Shown piece after piece: positions 1 to 5,147 of a stretch of DNA of 5,147 nt. Under the pieces are notes generated by a model. The model saw nothing but the letters and a program-made list of their open reading frames with translations, had not been told where the DNA came from and did no database searches. The position numbers and the translations under genes are program-made. Position 1 is the stretch's first letter; the number at the start of each line of letters is the position of its first letter. Source of the stretch: Kiritimatiellia bacterium (GTDB lineage Bacteria > Verrucomicrobiota > Kiritimatiellia > RFP12 > UBA1067); NCBI GenBank assembly GCA_017430155.1, contig JAFRNO010000660.1, forward strand, positions 1 to 5,147, read 5' to 3'.

Positions 1-239
1 CAGTTGCGGGTGCCGGCGTGCTGGAAGCATCCCATCGCCGTCGTGAGCACCGCGTTGTCGTTGGGGTTGAGCGAGTAAAGGATCGTCTTGGGAAGAAGGT
101 TCTCTTCTTCGAGACTGTCCAGGAGCCTCACCAGCGCCTGCGCCGTGTCGGGCGTATTGATGCAGTCGTATCCGGTGTCGGCGCCGAGCACGCCGTACAT
201 GCGCGTGTTGGCGTTGCGCAGCGCGCCGTAGTGCAGCTG
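1..239 (-). pseudogene. uxaC: 5'-truncated fragment of uronate isomerase (UxaC), fused to a secreted protein start
   Basis: UxaC interconverts D-glucuronate and D-fructuronate (or galacturonate and tagaturonate) in the cytoplasm at the head of the hexuronate pathway. Codons 143-221 align to the Escherichia coli enzyme, as I remember it, without a gap over about 73 residues and with roughly 40 identities. These include HxGALRN, LGxDxGxD, EENLLPKTILYxLNPxDN and the terminal FQ. The match starts near residue 295 of the ~470-residue enzyme, so about 290 N-terminal residues are missing, among them the HxH metal ligands. The C-terminal ~100 residues would lie beyond the left edge. There is no start codon, ribosome binding site or promoter of its own at the junction. 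Identity of the fragment is secure; whether it is a pseudogene or an assembly artefact is not. Confidence 0.82.
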
Positions 240-665
240 CGGACGGATGCGGGCGATGACCGTCGACGAGCCGGATATCGCGGCGCGCGGCACGTCGAGG
301 CGCGTCAGCCACGCGGAGTAGATCGTGTCGCCGCTTGCGTTGACCGAGACATTCGTGACGATGGGGAAGTCCATGCAGGGACTCTGCACAGTCACGCCGC
401 GTGCCGGCAGGTAGACGCTGGCGTTCTGCCACTGCGGCCCGCCGAACGGGTCGCCCATCGCGTTCGGCACGACATGGGCACGTGCGTATGCGTTCGCGTT
501 CGTGCCGCCCCAGTGCCTCACGTCGCGCACCTCGTTCGTCTGCACATTGCCGTCGCCGTTGATGTCGCGGTCGAACTTCCACCAGAGCCGCGCGTCGTCA
601 AAGACGGACGCCGCCGCCGTCCCGGCAATCGCCAGGACCACTCCGCACAAAACCTGCCTTTTCAT
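1..665 (-). CDS. Chimeric reading frame: secreted LamG-type N-terminus joined in frame to part of uronate isomerase; runs off left edge
   Basis: The ATG at 665 has a good ribosome binding site and opens a frame of 221 codons with no stop before the edge. Residues 1-20 form a signal peptide. Residues 21-142 resemble the start of a Verrucomicrobiota-type LamG/adhesin protein: VFDDARLWWKFD, an EF-hand-type loop at 34-45, then DVRHWGG and ending TVIARIRP. From Q143 onward the sequence is a different protein, an internal segment of uronate isomerase (UxaC): QLHYGALRNANTRM, LGADTGYD and EENLLPKTILYSLNP are visible in order. A UxaC barrel needs its own N-terminal half, including the metal-binding HxH, which is absent here, and it works in the cytoplasm, not after a signal peptide. 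The product as written is therefore unlikely to be a working isomerase or a complete adhesin. The 9-nt gap to the PATR gene suggests that the N-terminal part is native to this locus and the isomerase part is the joined piece. Confidence 0.8.
   Translation of the reverse strand, partial: MKRQVLCGVVLAIAGTAAASVFDDARLWWKFDRDINGDGNVQTNEVRDVRHWGGTNANAYARAHVVPNAMGDPFGGPQWQNASVYLPARGVTVQSPCMDFPIVTNVSVNASGDTIYSAWLTRLDVPRAAISGSSTVIARIRPQLHYGALRNANTRMYGVLGADTGYDCINTPDTAQALVRLLDSLEEENLLPKTILYSLNPNDNAVLTTAMGCFQHAGTRN
531..566 (-). other. EF-hand/dockerin-type calcium-binding loop
   Basis: Residues 34-45 (DINGDGNVQTNE) fit the 12-residue EF-hand loop. Acidic or amide ligands sit at positions 1 (D34), 3 (N36) and 5 (D38), G39 at 6, N40 at 7, V41 at the hydrophobic position 8, and E45 at 12. 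Only one loop is present, and the partner helix typical of a dockerin pair is not seen. It is probably a structural calcium site in the secreted part, but binding is inferred from the motif alone. Confidence 0.6.
606..665 (-). other. Sec signal peptide of the chimeric frame
   Basis: Residues 1-20 read MKRQVLCGVVLAIAGTAAAS: a basic n-region (K2, R3), a hydrophobic core, and a small-residue AAAS stretch. Cleavage is expected around residues 19-20, before VFDDA. C7 is within the hydrophobic core with no proper lipobox, so a lipoprotein is less likely. Confidence 0.8.
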
Positions 666-671
666 CTCGAT

Positions 672-677
672 CTCCTA
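672..677 (-). promoter_or_regulatory. Ribosome binding site overlapping the upstream stop codon
   Basis: The minus strand reads TAGGAG, so the AGGAG core uses the last two bases of the PATR gene's TAG stop. Six nucleotides (ATCGAG) separate it from the ATG at 665-663. Terminating ribosomes would release directly on the next initiation site, so translational coupling of the two genes is likely. Confidence 0.75.
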
Positions 678-3227
678 CTTCACCAGGATCCGCGTGCCGA
701 TTACCGGGCCGAACTTCAGCTTGCGGCCGCCGTCCGTGAGGAAGACACGCCAGATGCCCTTGTCGTCCGTGAACGGCGTGCCGTCGCTCGCCACCAGCTC
801 CAGCGCCGGCGCGGCGGCGATCGGCGAGTTGGACTCCACCAGCGTCTTCGACGGACCGTACGTCTGCTCGTTCAGCAGGTCCGCCCCCGTCACGCGCAAC
901 GTCGCCTTCCCCGCGGCGAACGCGAACGTGCCGGCGGAAAGCAGCGGCGCCGCCGTGCCGCCCTGCGTGGCGGAGGTGATCTCCAGCTCGCCGCCGGGAT
1001 ACGCGCCCGTGAAGGCGAGCGTGCCGCCCAAGAGGCGCGTCGCGCCCGTGTAGGTGGCGGTCGCGCTGACGGTCATCGTCCCCGCGCCGGCCTTCGTGAG
1101 GCCGCCCGTTCCGCTCAGCGTCTTGCTGACGGCGAGGTCAAACCCGGCCGTCTCGAACGTCACGTTGTTCGCGGCGTTCGTGGAGGTGAGCGTGGCGTTC
1201 ACCTTGAAGATCGTGTTCTCCGTCGCCCGGATCGTGCCGCCGCGCAGCGAGCAGCTATAGGGCTCGTTCGCGTTCGTGCCGTTGCCCGTGATGATGCCGC
1301 CCGATCCCACGTTCAGCTCGCCGCCCTCCATGTTGTACGTGCCGTGTCCGCCCCCGTTCGAACGGCAGTTGATGTCGAACGTCTTGCAGAAGATCTCGCC
1401 GCCCGTCTGGTTCAGCGTGCCATGGCCGTCCACGGCGATGGCGAGCTTTCTGCCGTTGTCGACGACGAGGCTTCCGCCCGAGAGGTTGTAGAAGCAGCGC
1501 GCCTGCGGCCAGTGCCCGAAGTGGAAGCCACAGTTGCCGCCGCCTTCGTCGACGGCGCTCACCGTCCGCAGCCGCCCGCCCGTCTGGTAGACGATGCCCG
1601 TCATGAAGCCGGCCGCCGAGCCGTTCGCGTTCGTGACGTTGGGTCCGTTGCCGCCCTCGAAGACGCTGCACGTGAGGTCGCTTCCCTCCTCGATGTTGAC
1701 GACATGATACGAGTTTGTCGCAAGCGGACGGTCGAGGTTCGTGTAGCGCGTGCCCGTGCAGAAACCGCGAGCGGGCGCATCCACCCGTGTGTTGCGGAAC
1801 GTGACGCCGCCCGCCGCGCCGTAAACCGGGACCGTGTTCGTCATGGTGCAGTGGTCGAACACGAGCGTACCGCCGTCGAACATCAGGAAGGTGCCGTTCG
1901 TGACGGCGCAGTTGGCGAGCGTATACGTGTCCGCCCGCTCGTAGACGAAGTAGGAGCTGGTCGCCTCGCCGTAGAGCGACTTGATGTTGCCGAGCGTGCC
2001 CGTGGTGCCCTTCCGCGCGCCGATCTGCAGATAACGGTGGTTCTGGCCGCCCGCCACGGCCAGCTGGCCGCTCCACGTGTTGTCGGTGGAAGTGATGCGC
2101 AGATGTCCCTCGTTCAGGCGGATCCGCCCAGACCCCCTCAGCGGGCCAGCCAGCACGACCGTAGAGGAGTGGCCGTCCTTCGCGTTCGCGTTGACCGTGA
2201 CGTTCGTCTGCAACGTCAGCACGCCGGAGAACGTCCCGATTGCGCTCACGGTGTTGTTGCCCTCGTTGAGCGTGGACGTCTTCTCGACGACCACGGCGGT
2301 GGGCATCGTCTTCGTGTCCCACAAGTTCAGCGTGCCGCCCCTCAGGACGAACTGGCCTTTGTTGCCGGACGCGCCGCCGCCGTTTCCGCCCAGGACCGTG
2401 TACATCGCGCTCGGGAGGAGGTACACCTTCTCCGTCCCCTTGAAATTCAACGTGCTCACGCAGAGCTGGTCGAGGATGTTGGAAACGGACAGGTTGTGGT
2501 TCAGCAGGTTGATCGTGCCGACGTCGACGCGATGGGGGCCGCAGAACAAAGAGTCGGCGCTGTCCAAGTTCACGTTGCCGAACGACCTGTTGGTGAGCCC
2601 CGGGCCCGTGTTGGCGACAGCCCCCATGCCCTTGTAGCCCGTCCCGTAGGGATGGAGCGTCGGAAGGCCGCCGCCGGCGAGGCTGCAGCCGTTGACGTCG
2701 AGCGTCGCGCCGGGCTTGACTGTGACGTCCTTCCGGCCAAGCGCCTGCACGTTGTTCGGCGTGAGCCTGAGAATGCCCTCGTACACCCCCGAGTCGCCGA
2801 GAACATTGGTATAGGCCGTCCGGAACACGTTCGTCGCGCCGAGGACGAGCGTGCCAAGGCCGTACTTGCGGAACGTGGCGCCCTCCATGCGCAGCGGCAC
2901 GCTGCTCGTGGCCGTCATTCCCTCCGCCACGTTCAGGCTGAAGTAGGCGACCTCGGCGCTGTTCGTGATGATCGCACCCGGCGCGCCGTTGATGGTGACG
3001 CCGTTTCCGTTGAACGTGATGCCGCCCACGTCCACCTCGCCCGACACGGTCACGGTGCAGCCGTCGTCCGCGAACACGGCCGTCGAACCGGGGATCCAGG
3101 CCGTCGTGCCGTTGTTCCAGTTGAGGCTCGTGGTGTCCCACGTGCCGTCGCCGCCGCTCCACGTGAGCGTGTCCGCGACGGCCATCGCCGCTGCGCCAAC
3201 CACCAGCCAAACTGCTATCTTTCTCAT
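675..3227 (-). CDS. Secreted beta-helix protein with autotransporter-associated beta-strand (PATR) repeats
   Basis: This is a complete 850-residue protein ending at TAG (675-677). I chose the ATG at 3227 over one nine codons upstream because of the AAGGAGGG site and because a Sec signal peptide then starts at residue 1: MRK, a hydrophobic core, and AVA before D19. The mature protein opens with the WSGGDGTWDTTSLNWNN motif common in PATR-type passengers. PATR-like units follow near residues 97-156 (core YGLGTLVLGATN), 356-403, and most clearly 703-741 (LSGTGGLTKAGAGTMTVS then YTGATRLLGGTLAFTG). Between them (about 546-666) is a series of short [YLCV]-x-x-x-GG-x-[LI] rungs. The whole is rich in T, N, G and S, as expected of a right-handed beta-helix. 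No C-terminal outer-membrane barrel is present. The chain ends VIGTRILVK, so it is not a classical type V autotransporter. A surface adhesin or structural role is inferred. It sits 39 nt after the upstream LamG gene and 9 nt before the next start, so co-transcription is likely. Confidence 0.9.
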   Translation of the reverse strand: MRKIAVWLVVGAAAMAVADTLTWSGGDGTWDTTSLNWNNGTTAWIPGSTAVFADDGCTVTVSGEVDVGGITFNGNGVTINGAPGAIITNSAEVAYFSLNVAEGMTATSSVPLRMEGATFRKYGLGTLVLGATNVFRTAYTNVLGDSGVYEGILRLTPNNVQALGRKDVTVKPGATLDVNGCSLAGGGLPTLHPYGTGYKGMGAVANTGPGLTNRSFGNVNLDSADSLFCGPHRVDVGTINLLNHNLSVSNILDQLCVSTLNFKGTEKVYLLPSAMYTVLGGNGGGASGNKGQFVLRGGTLNLWDTKTMPTAVVVEKTSTLNEGNNTVSAIGTFSGVLTLQTNVTVNANAKDGHSSTVVLAGPLRGSGRIRLNEGHLRITSTDNTWSGQLAVAGGQNHRYLQIGARKGTTGTLGNIKSLYGEATSSYFVYERADTYTLANCAVTNGTFLMFDGGTLVFDHCTMTNTVPVYGAAGGVTFRNTRVDAPARGFCTGTRYTNLDRPLATNSYHVVNIEEGSDLTCSVFEGGNGPNVTNANGSAAGFMTGIVYQTGGRLRTVSAVDEGGGNCGFHFGHWPQARCFYNLSGGSLVVDNGRKLAIAVDGHGTLNQTGGEIFCKTFDINCRSNGGGHGTYNMEGGELNVGSGGIITGNGTNANEPYSCSLRGGTIRATENTIFKVNATLTSTNAANNVTFETAGFDLAVSKTLSGTGGLTKAGAGTMTVSATATYTGATRLLGGTLAFTGAYPGGELEITSATQGGTAAPLLSAGTFAFAAGKATLRVTGADLLNEQTYGPSKTLVESNSPIAAAPALELVASDGTPFTDDKGIWRVFLTDGGRKLKFGPVIGTRILVK
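1005..1121 (-). repeat. Best-matching autotransporter-associated beta-strand (PATR) unit
   Basis: Residues 703-741 of the 850-residue protein follow the PATR consensus closely: LSGTGGLTK, then AGAGTMTVS, then a YTGATRLLGGTLAFTG strand-turn-strand. It is the single strongest family match in this gene. Such units are known from passenger domains of large autotransporters and from barrel-less proteins of Verrucomicrobiota. Confidence 0.8.
1230..1592 (-). repeat. Degenerate GG-turn beta-helix rungs within the PATR protein
   Basis: Five short units share a pattern of aromatic or aliphatic residue, two or three variable residues, GG, x, [LI]: VYQTGGRL, YNLSGGSL, LNQTGGEI, YNMEGGEL and CSLRGGTI. 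The GG pairs start at residues 550, 584, 609, 635 and 663 (spacings 34, 25, 26 and 28), close to one helix turn or slightly more each. The repeat exists at protein level only; the DNA copies have diverged. Similar GTYNxxGGxL rungs are common in large secreted proteins of Verrucomicrobiota and Planctomycetota. Confidence 0.65.
3174..3227 (-). other. Sec signal peptide of the PATR-repeat protein
   Basis: Residues 1-18 are MRKIAVWLVVGAAAMAVA: a short basic n-region (R2, K3), a hydrophobic core, and an A-V-A box with predicted cleavage before D19. There is no lipobox cysteine, so signal peptidase I is expected. Confidence 0.85.
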
Positions 3228-3234
3228 TTCTGTT

Positions 3235-3242
3235 CCCTCCTT
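3235..3242 (-). promoter_or_regulatory. Ribosome binding site that fixes the start of the PATR-repeat gene
   Basis: The minus strand reads AAGGAGGG, a near-perfect Shine-Dalgarno sequence, 7 nt before the ATG at 3227-3225. It lies downstream of the earlier in-frame ATG at 3254, so it rules that start out. The ATG at 3227 also places the signal peptide at the exact N-terminus. Confidence 0.85.
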
Positions 3243-3245
3243 TTC

Positions 3246-3268
3246 AACGCGCATAGCTTGTGCGCATT
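3246..3268 (-). other. Intercistronic stem-loop between the LamG-repeat gene and the PATR gene
   Basis: Read on the minus strand, AATGCGCA (3268-3261) and TGCGCGTT (3253-3246) can pair as an 8-bp stem with one G-U wobble around a 7-nt loop, CAAGCTA. The left arm begins inside the TAA stop of the upstream gene, and the right arm ends 3 nt before the ribosome binding site of the next. No U-tract follows (GAAAAGGAGGG), so it does not look like a normal intrinsic terminator. A role in mRNA processing, stability or attenuation is possible. A chance hairpin in GC-rich DNA cannot be excluded. Confidence 0.4.
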
Positions 3269-5147
3269 ATCGAATCATGATCACGGCACCTTTTACCTTC
3301 TCGTAGCGCATGAACTTCGACGGATCGAGCACGCCCGCGCTCACGCGCAGGTTGTCGAAAATGCCGTGGACGAACGCGGTCGACGAGCCCGAGCCGCCAA
3401 GGACGATATGCGCGCCGACACTCGGATCGAAATAAAGCACGCCGGTAATCGACTTCTGTCCATACAGCTCGTAATCCCTGTAGACCGTGAAGACGACAGC
3501 CGATCCGTCGGCGTTCGGTTCAATTGTCAGAGCCCAATGATGCCACTGATTGTCGTCTATTGGCCCTGCATGAATGGCACAGGAACTCTGGCTGCCCATC
3601 GTCGCGCCGCCGTCCGTCGACAGGAACCCGTCAACCTTGAGGTAATTGTTCTGCCACCAAAGCGTCCAAACGGGATTTGACATGCTGCCGCCCTTGCAGA
3701 AACGCACGATGCTCGCGCTGTTGCTCACGCTGGAAAGTTTCGCGAAGAACTCCACCGTCAGGTCGGGACGCTCCAGCAACACGTTGCGCGGCCAGTCCAC
3801 GTAGCCGCCGTCAAGCTGGACGGCCTTGCCGCATTCGACTTTGTTCGTGCCATTCTCGCCGTCGAGCACCACATGCCCGCTTCGCGACTGCACGATCTGC
3901 GGATCCCCTGCATCCCCGCGCGCGTAGCCCGTGCCTGAAGGCGCCGTCGCGGCAGCCTGTCCCGTGGCGTAGGGATCCTCCGCGTCGTCGAATGTCGCGT
4001 CCATGAGCGTCTCCACCGTGCGCAACGCCAGGAACTCGCCCGTCTTCAGCGCGCGGCGCGTGATGCGCACGGCGTCGATTTTCCCTTGGAACGCCTGGGC
4101 GCCGTCTGCCCCGCCCACGAAGTTACGCTTCTGCCCGCCGATGAAAAACCATTCGTTTGCGCCTAGATTGGCAACATGCAGGGACTTTTCCACTCGTTTG
4201 ACTCGCTTATAATCTACGAAGTGGGAAAAATAGCCGTTCTCGTAAATGACGGCAGCATGATGCCATTGTCCGTCATTGACCGTCCATGAAGACGAGAGGT
4301 CTGTAAGAGTCCCATAACGTGTTCCATACCCGCGAGCCAGCACCTTCCCGTTGCTGACGCCCCATTTCAGGAAGGGACAGTAGATGAAGGTATCCATCTC
4401 GCTTGTACTGGCCGCCTCCGTCTTGAATACGCACTCGATCGTGAAGTTCGTTTCGGGCAGACGGCAGATCGGATCCGGGATGTGGACGACGTCCGTGCCT
4501 GGAGCGGCCGCGCCGGCTGGCTGGGCGCCGGTAATCTTCAGCGAGCCGACGTTGGAGGCGAGCTTTTCGTCAAAGCCGAGCGTGTCGCCCCATGTGTCGC
4601 CAGTCGACAGGGTCGGACGGAGCTCCTCGATGAGGTGGTCGGCGTTACCCTTGTCGGCGAACACGTACCAGCGGGGAATGAAGGGATTGTTGTAGGCGGC
4701 GTTGTGGATGTTCCAGTTCCGCGCATTCCACATGTAGTTCGTGCTGTTGCTGCCGACTGTCTGCTGGCAAGGCACGACGTATTGGCGGGAGAACCCAAGC
4801 CCCCTGGCCGCGCTGTCGAAAGTGAGCATAAGGGCCGTGTCGTCGTCGGCCGGACCATCCACGAGCGGCACGAGGAAATGGTTGTCTGAGAGCGTCGTGT
4901 CGGAAATGCGCACTTCGGCGATGTCGCCCCAGAACGTGCGCGTATTTGCCGCATACGGCTGGCAGCCGATGGCGAGTGGGCAGTTGCCGCTGAGCTTCCA
5001 GGCCTTCCAGTAGTTGAATGTCATGCCGCCGCAACAAACCCCGTCGATGTAATAGGCGGCGGTGATCGATTTGTTCGAGTTGTAGTGCAGGGTCAGCGCC
5101 ATGTGATGCCATCTGCCGTCAAAGAGCGACGGCAAGTCCTTCACATA
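3267..5147 (-). CDS. LamG-repeat (concanavalin A-like) surface protein, 5' end outside window
   Basis: The frame is open to the right edge and ends at TAA (3267-3269), giving 626 visible residues. A GTG at 5142-5144 could be called a start, but it falls inside a LamG domain (the DGRWHHMALT strand follows at once), so the true start lies beyond the window. Numbering from that GTG codon, I see three LamG-like modules: the C-terminal half of one (about 1-93), a second (about 215-375) and a third (about 436-608). Each carries the family signature G/N-x-WHH followed by a hydrophobic strand (WHH at 12-14, 294-296 and 534-536) and ends with an I-x-x-[VL]-R-[IV] strand (AEVRIS, DAVRIT, DNLRVS). A 120-residue linker between modules 1 and 2 matches nothing I recognise. 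LamG jelly-rolls usually bind glycans or proteins, so an extracellular adhesin or carbohydrate-binding role is inferred. The protein stops 17 residues after the last module with the tail VKGAVIMIR. No catalytic domain is visible. Confidence 0.88.
   Translation of the reverse strand, partial: YVKDLPSLFDGRWHHMALTLHYNSNKSITAAYYIDGVCCGGMTFNYWKAWKLSGNCPLAIGCQPYAANTRTFWGDIAEVRISDTTLSDNHFLVPLVDGPADDDTALMLTFDSAARGLGFSRQYVVPCQQTVGSNSTNYMWNARNWNIHNAAYNNPFIPRWYVFADKGNADHLIEELRPTLSTGDTWGDTLGFDEKLASNVGSLKITGAQPAGAAAPGTDVVHIPDPICRLPETNFTIECVFKTEAASTSEMDTFIYCPFLKWGVSNGKVLARGYGTRYGTLTDLSSSWTVNDGQWHHAAVIYENGYFSHFVDYKRVKRVEKSLHVANLGANEWFFIGGQKRNFVGGADGAQAFQGKIDAVRITRRALKTGEFLALRTVETLMDATFDDAEDPYATGQAAATAPSGTGYARGDAGDPQIVQSRSGHVVLDGENGTNKVECGKAVQLDGGYVDWPRNVLLERPDLTVEFFAKLSSVSNSASIVRFCKGGSMSNPVWTLWWQNNYLKVDGFLSTDGGATMGSQSSCAIHAGPIDDNQWHHWALTIEPNADGSAVVFTVYRDYELYGQKSITGVLYFDPSVGAHIVLGGSGSSTAFVHGIFDNLRVSAGVLDPSKFMRYEKVKGAVIMIR

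Noticed and set aside
485..2215. Recurring short DNA word TTCGCGTTCG at several places (near 491, 1266, 1624 and 2182) that might suggest a DNA repeat family
   Set aside because: In each case it encodes a T/N-A-N peptide in minus-strand genes (TNAN, VNANA) using the preferred AAC and GCG codons. Spacing is irregular and flanks differ, so protein composition explains it. It is not a CRISPR, uptake-sequence or mobile-element signal that I can support.
1255..3210. A 651-codon open frame on the minus strand in another phase
   Set aside because: It overlaps the PATR gene entirely, and its product is dominated by R, H, G and Q with no recognisable domain. It is a frame-shifted shadow.
3228..3254. 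An alternative upstream ATG for the PATR gene (adds MRVEKEGTE)
   Set aside because: These codons cover the Shine-Dalgarno sequence itself and would push the signal peptide inward. The ATG at 3227 with AAGGAGGG 7 nt upstream is far better.
18..3680. A 1220-codon open frame on the plus strand, antisense to most of the window
   Set aside because: It runs across all or part of three minus-strand genes and both intergenic gaps. Its product is R/A/V-rich low-complexity sequence without domains, and it has no signal or start context. It is the shadow of GC-rich minus-strand codons; the minus-strand genes have clear families, signal peptides and ribosome binding sites.
5142..5144. GTG as the start of the LamG-repeat gene
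   Set aside because: It lies in the middle of a LamG domain, right before the DGRWHH strand, and the frame is open to the window edge. No ribosome binding site can be seen because the window ends.

Overview
The window comes from a GC-rich bacterial genome and is almost entirely coding on the minus strand. It holds three consecutive reading frames, read from high to low coordinates, that look like one operon of secreted or surface proteins. The architectures are repeated LamG/concanavalin-A-like modules, autotransporter-associated beta-strand (PATR) repeats, and signal peptides with no visible outer-membrane barrel. This combination is typical of gut, rumen or sediment Verrucomicrobiota/Kiritimatiellota/Lentisphaerota. 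That placement is inferred from style, not from a marker gene.

Layout. (1) 5147-3267, minus: the 3' part of a large LamG-repeat protein whose start lies beyond the right edge. (2) 3266-3228: a 39-nt gap with a stem-loop and a strong ribosome binding site. (3) 3227-675, minus: a complete 850-residue secreted beta-helix protein with PATR repeats. (4) 674-666: a 9-nt gap, with the next ribosome binding site overlapping the previous stop codon. (5) 665-1, minus: an open frame running off the left edge. Its first ~142 codons encode a secreted protein start (signal peptide, EF-hand-type loop, beginning of a LamG-like region). From codon 143 it is an unmistakable internal piece of cytoplasmic uronate isomerase (UxaC).

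The main surprise is that in-frame junction near positions 237-242. A secreted adhesin-like N-terminus runs without a break into the C-terminal part of a cytoplasmic sugar-acid isomerase that lacks its own first ~290 residues. This is either a recombination/deletion product or an assembly misjoin. A functional fusion is the least likely reading.

A second point of interest is that the two proteins with intact C-termini, although different in architecture, end in a similar tail (VIGTRILVK and VKGAVIMIR). This may be a C-terminal sorting or anchoring signal. No RNA genes, CRISPR arrays, insertion sequences or convincing promoters were seen. The only gaps between genes are the two short ones above.
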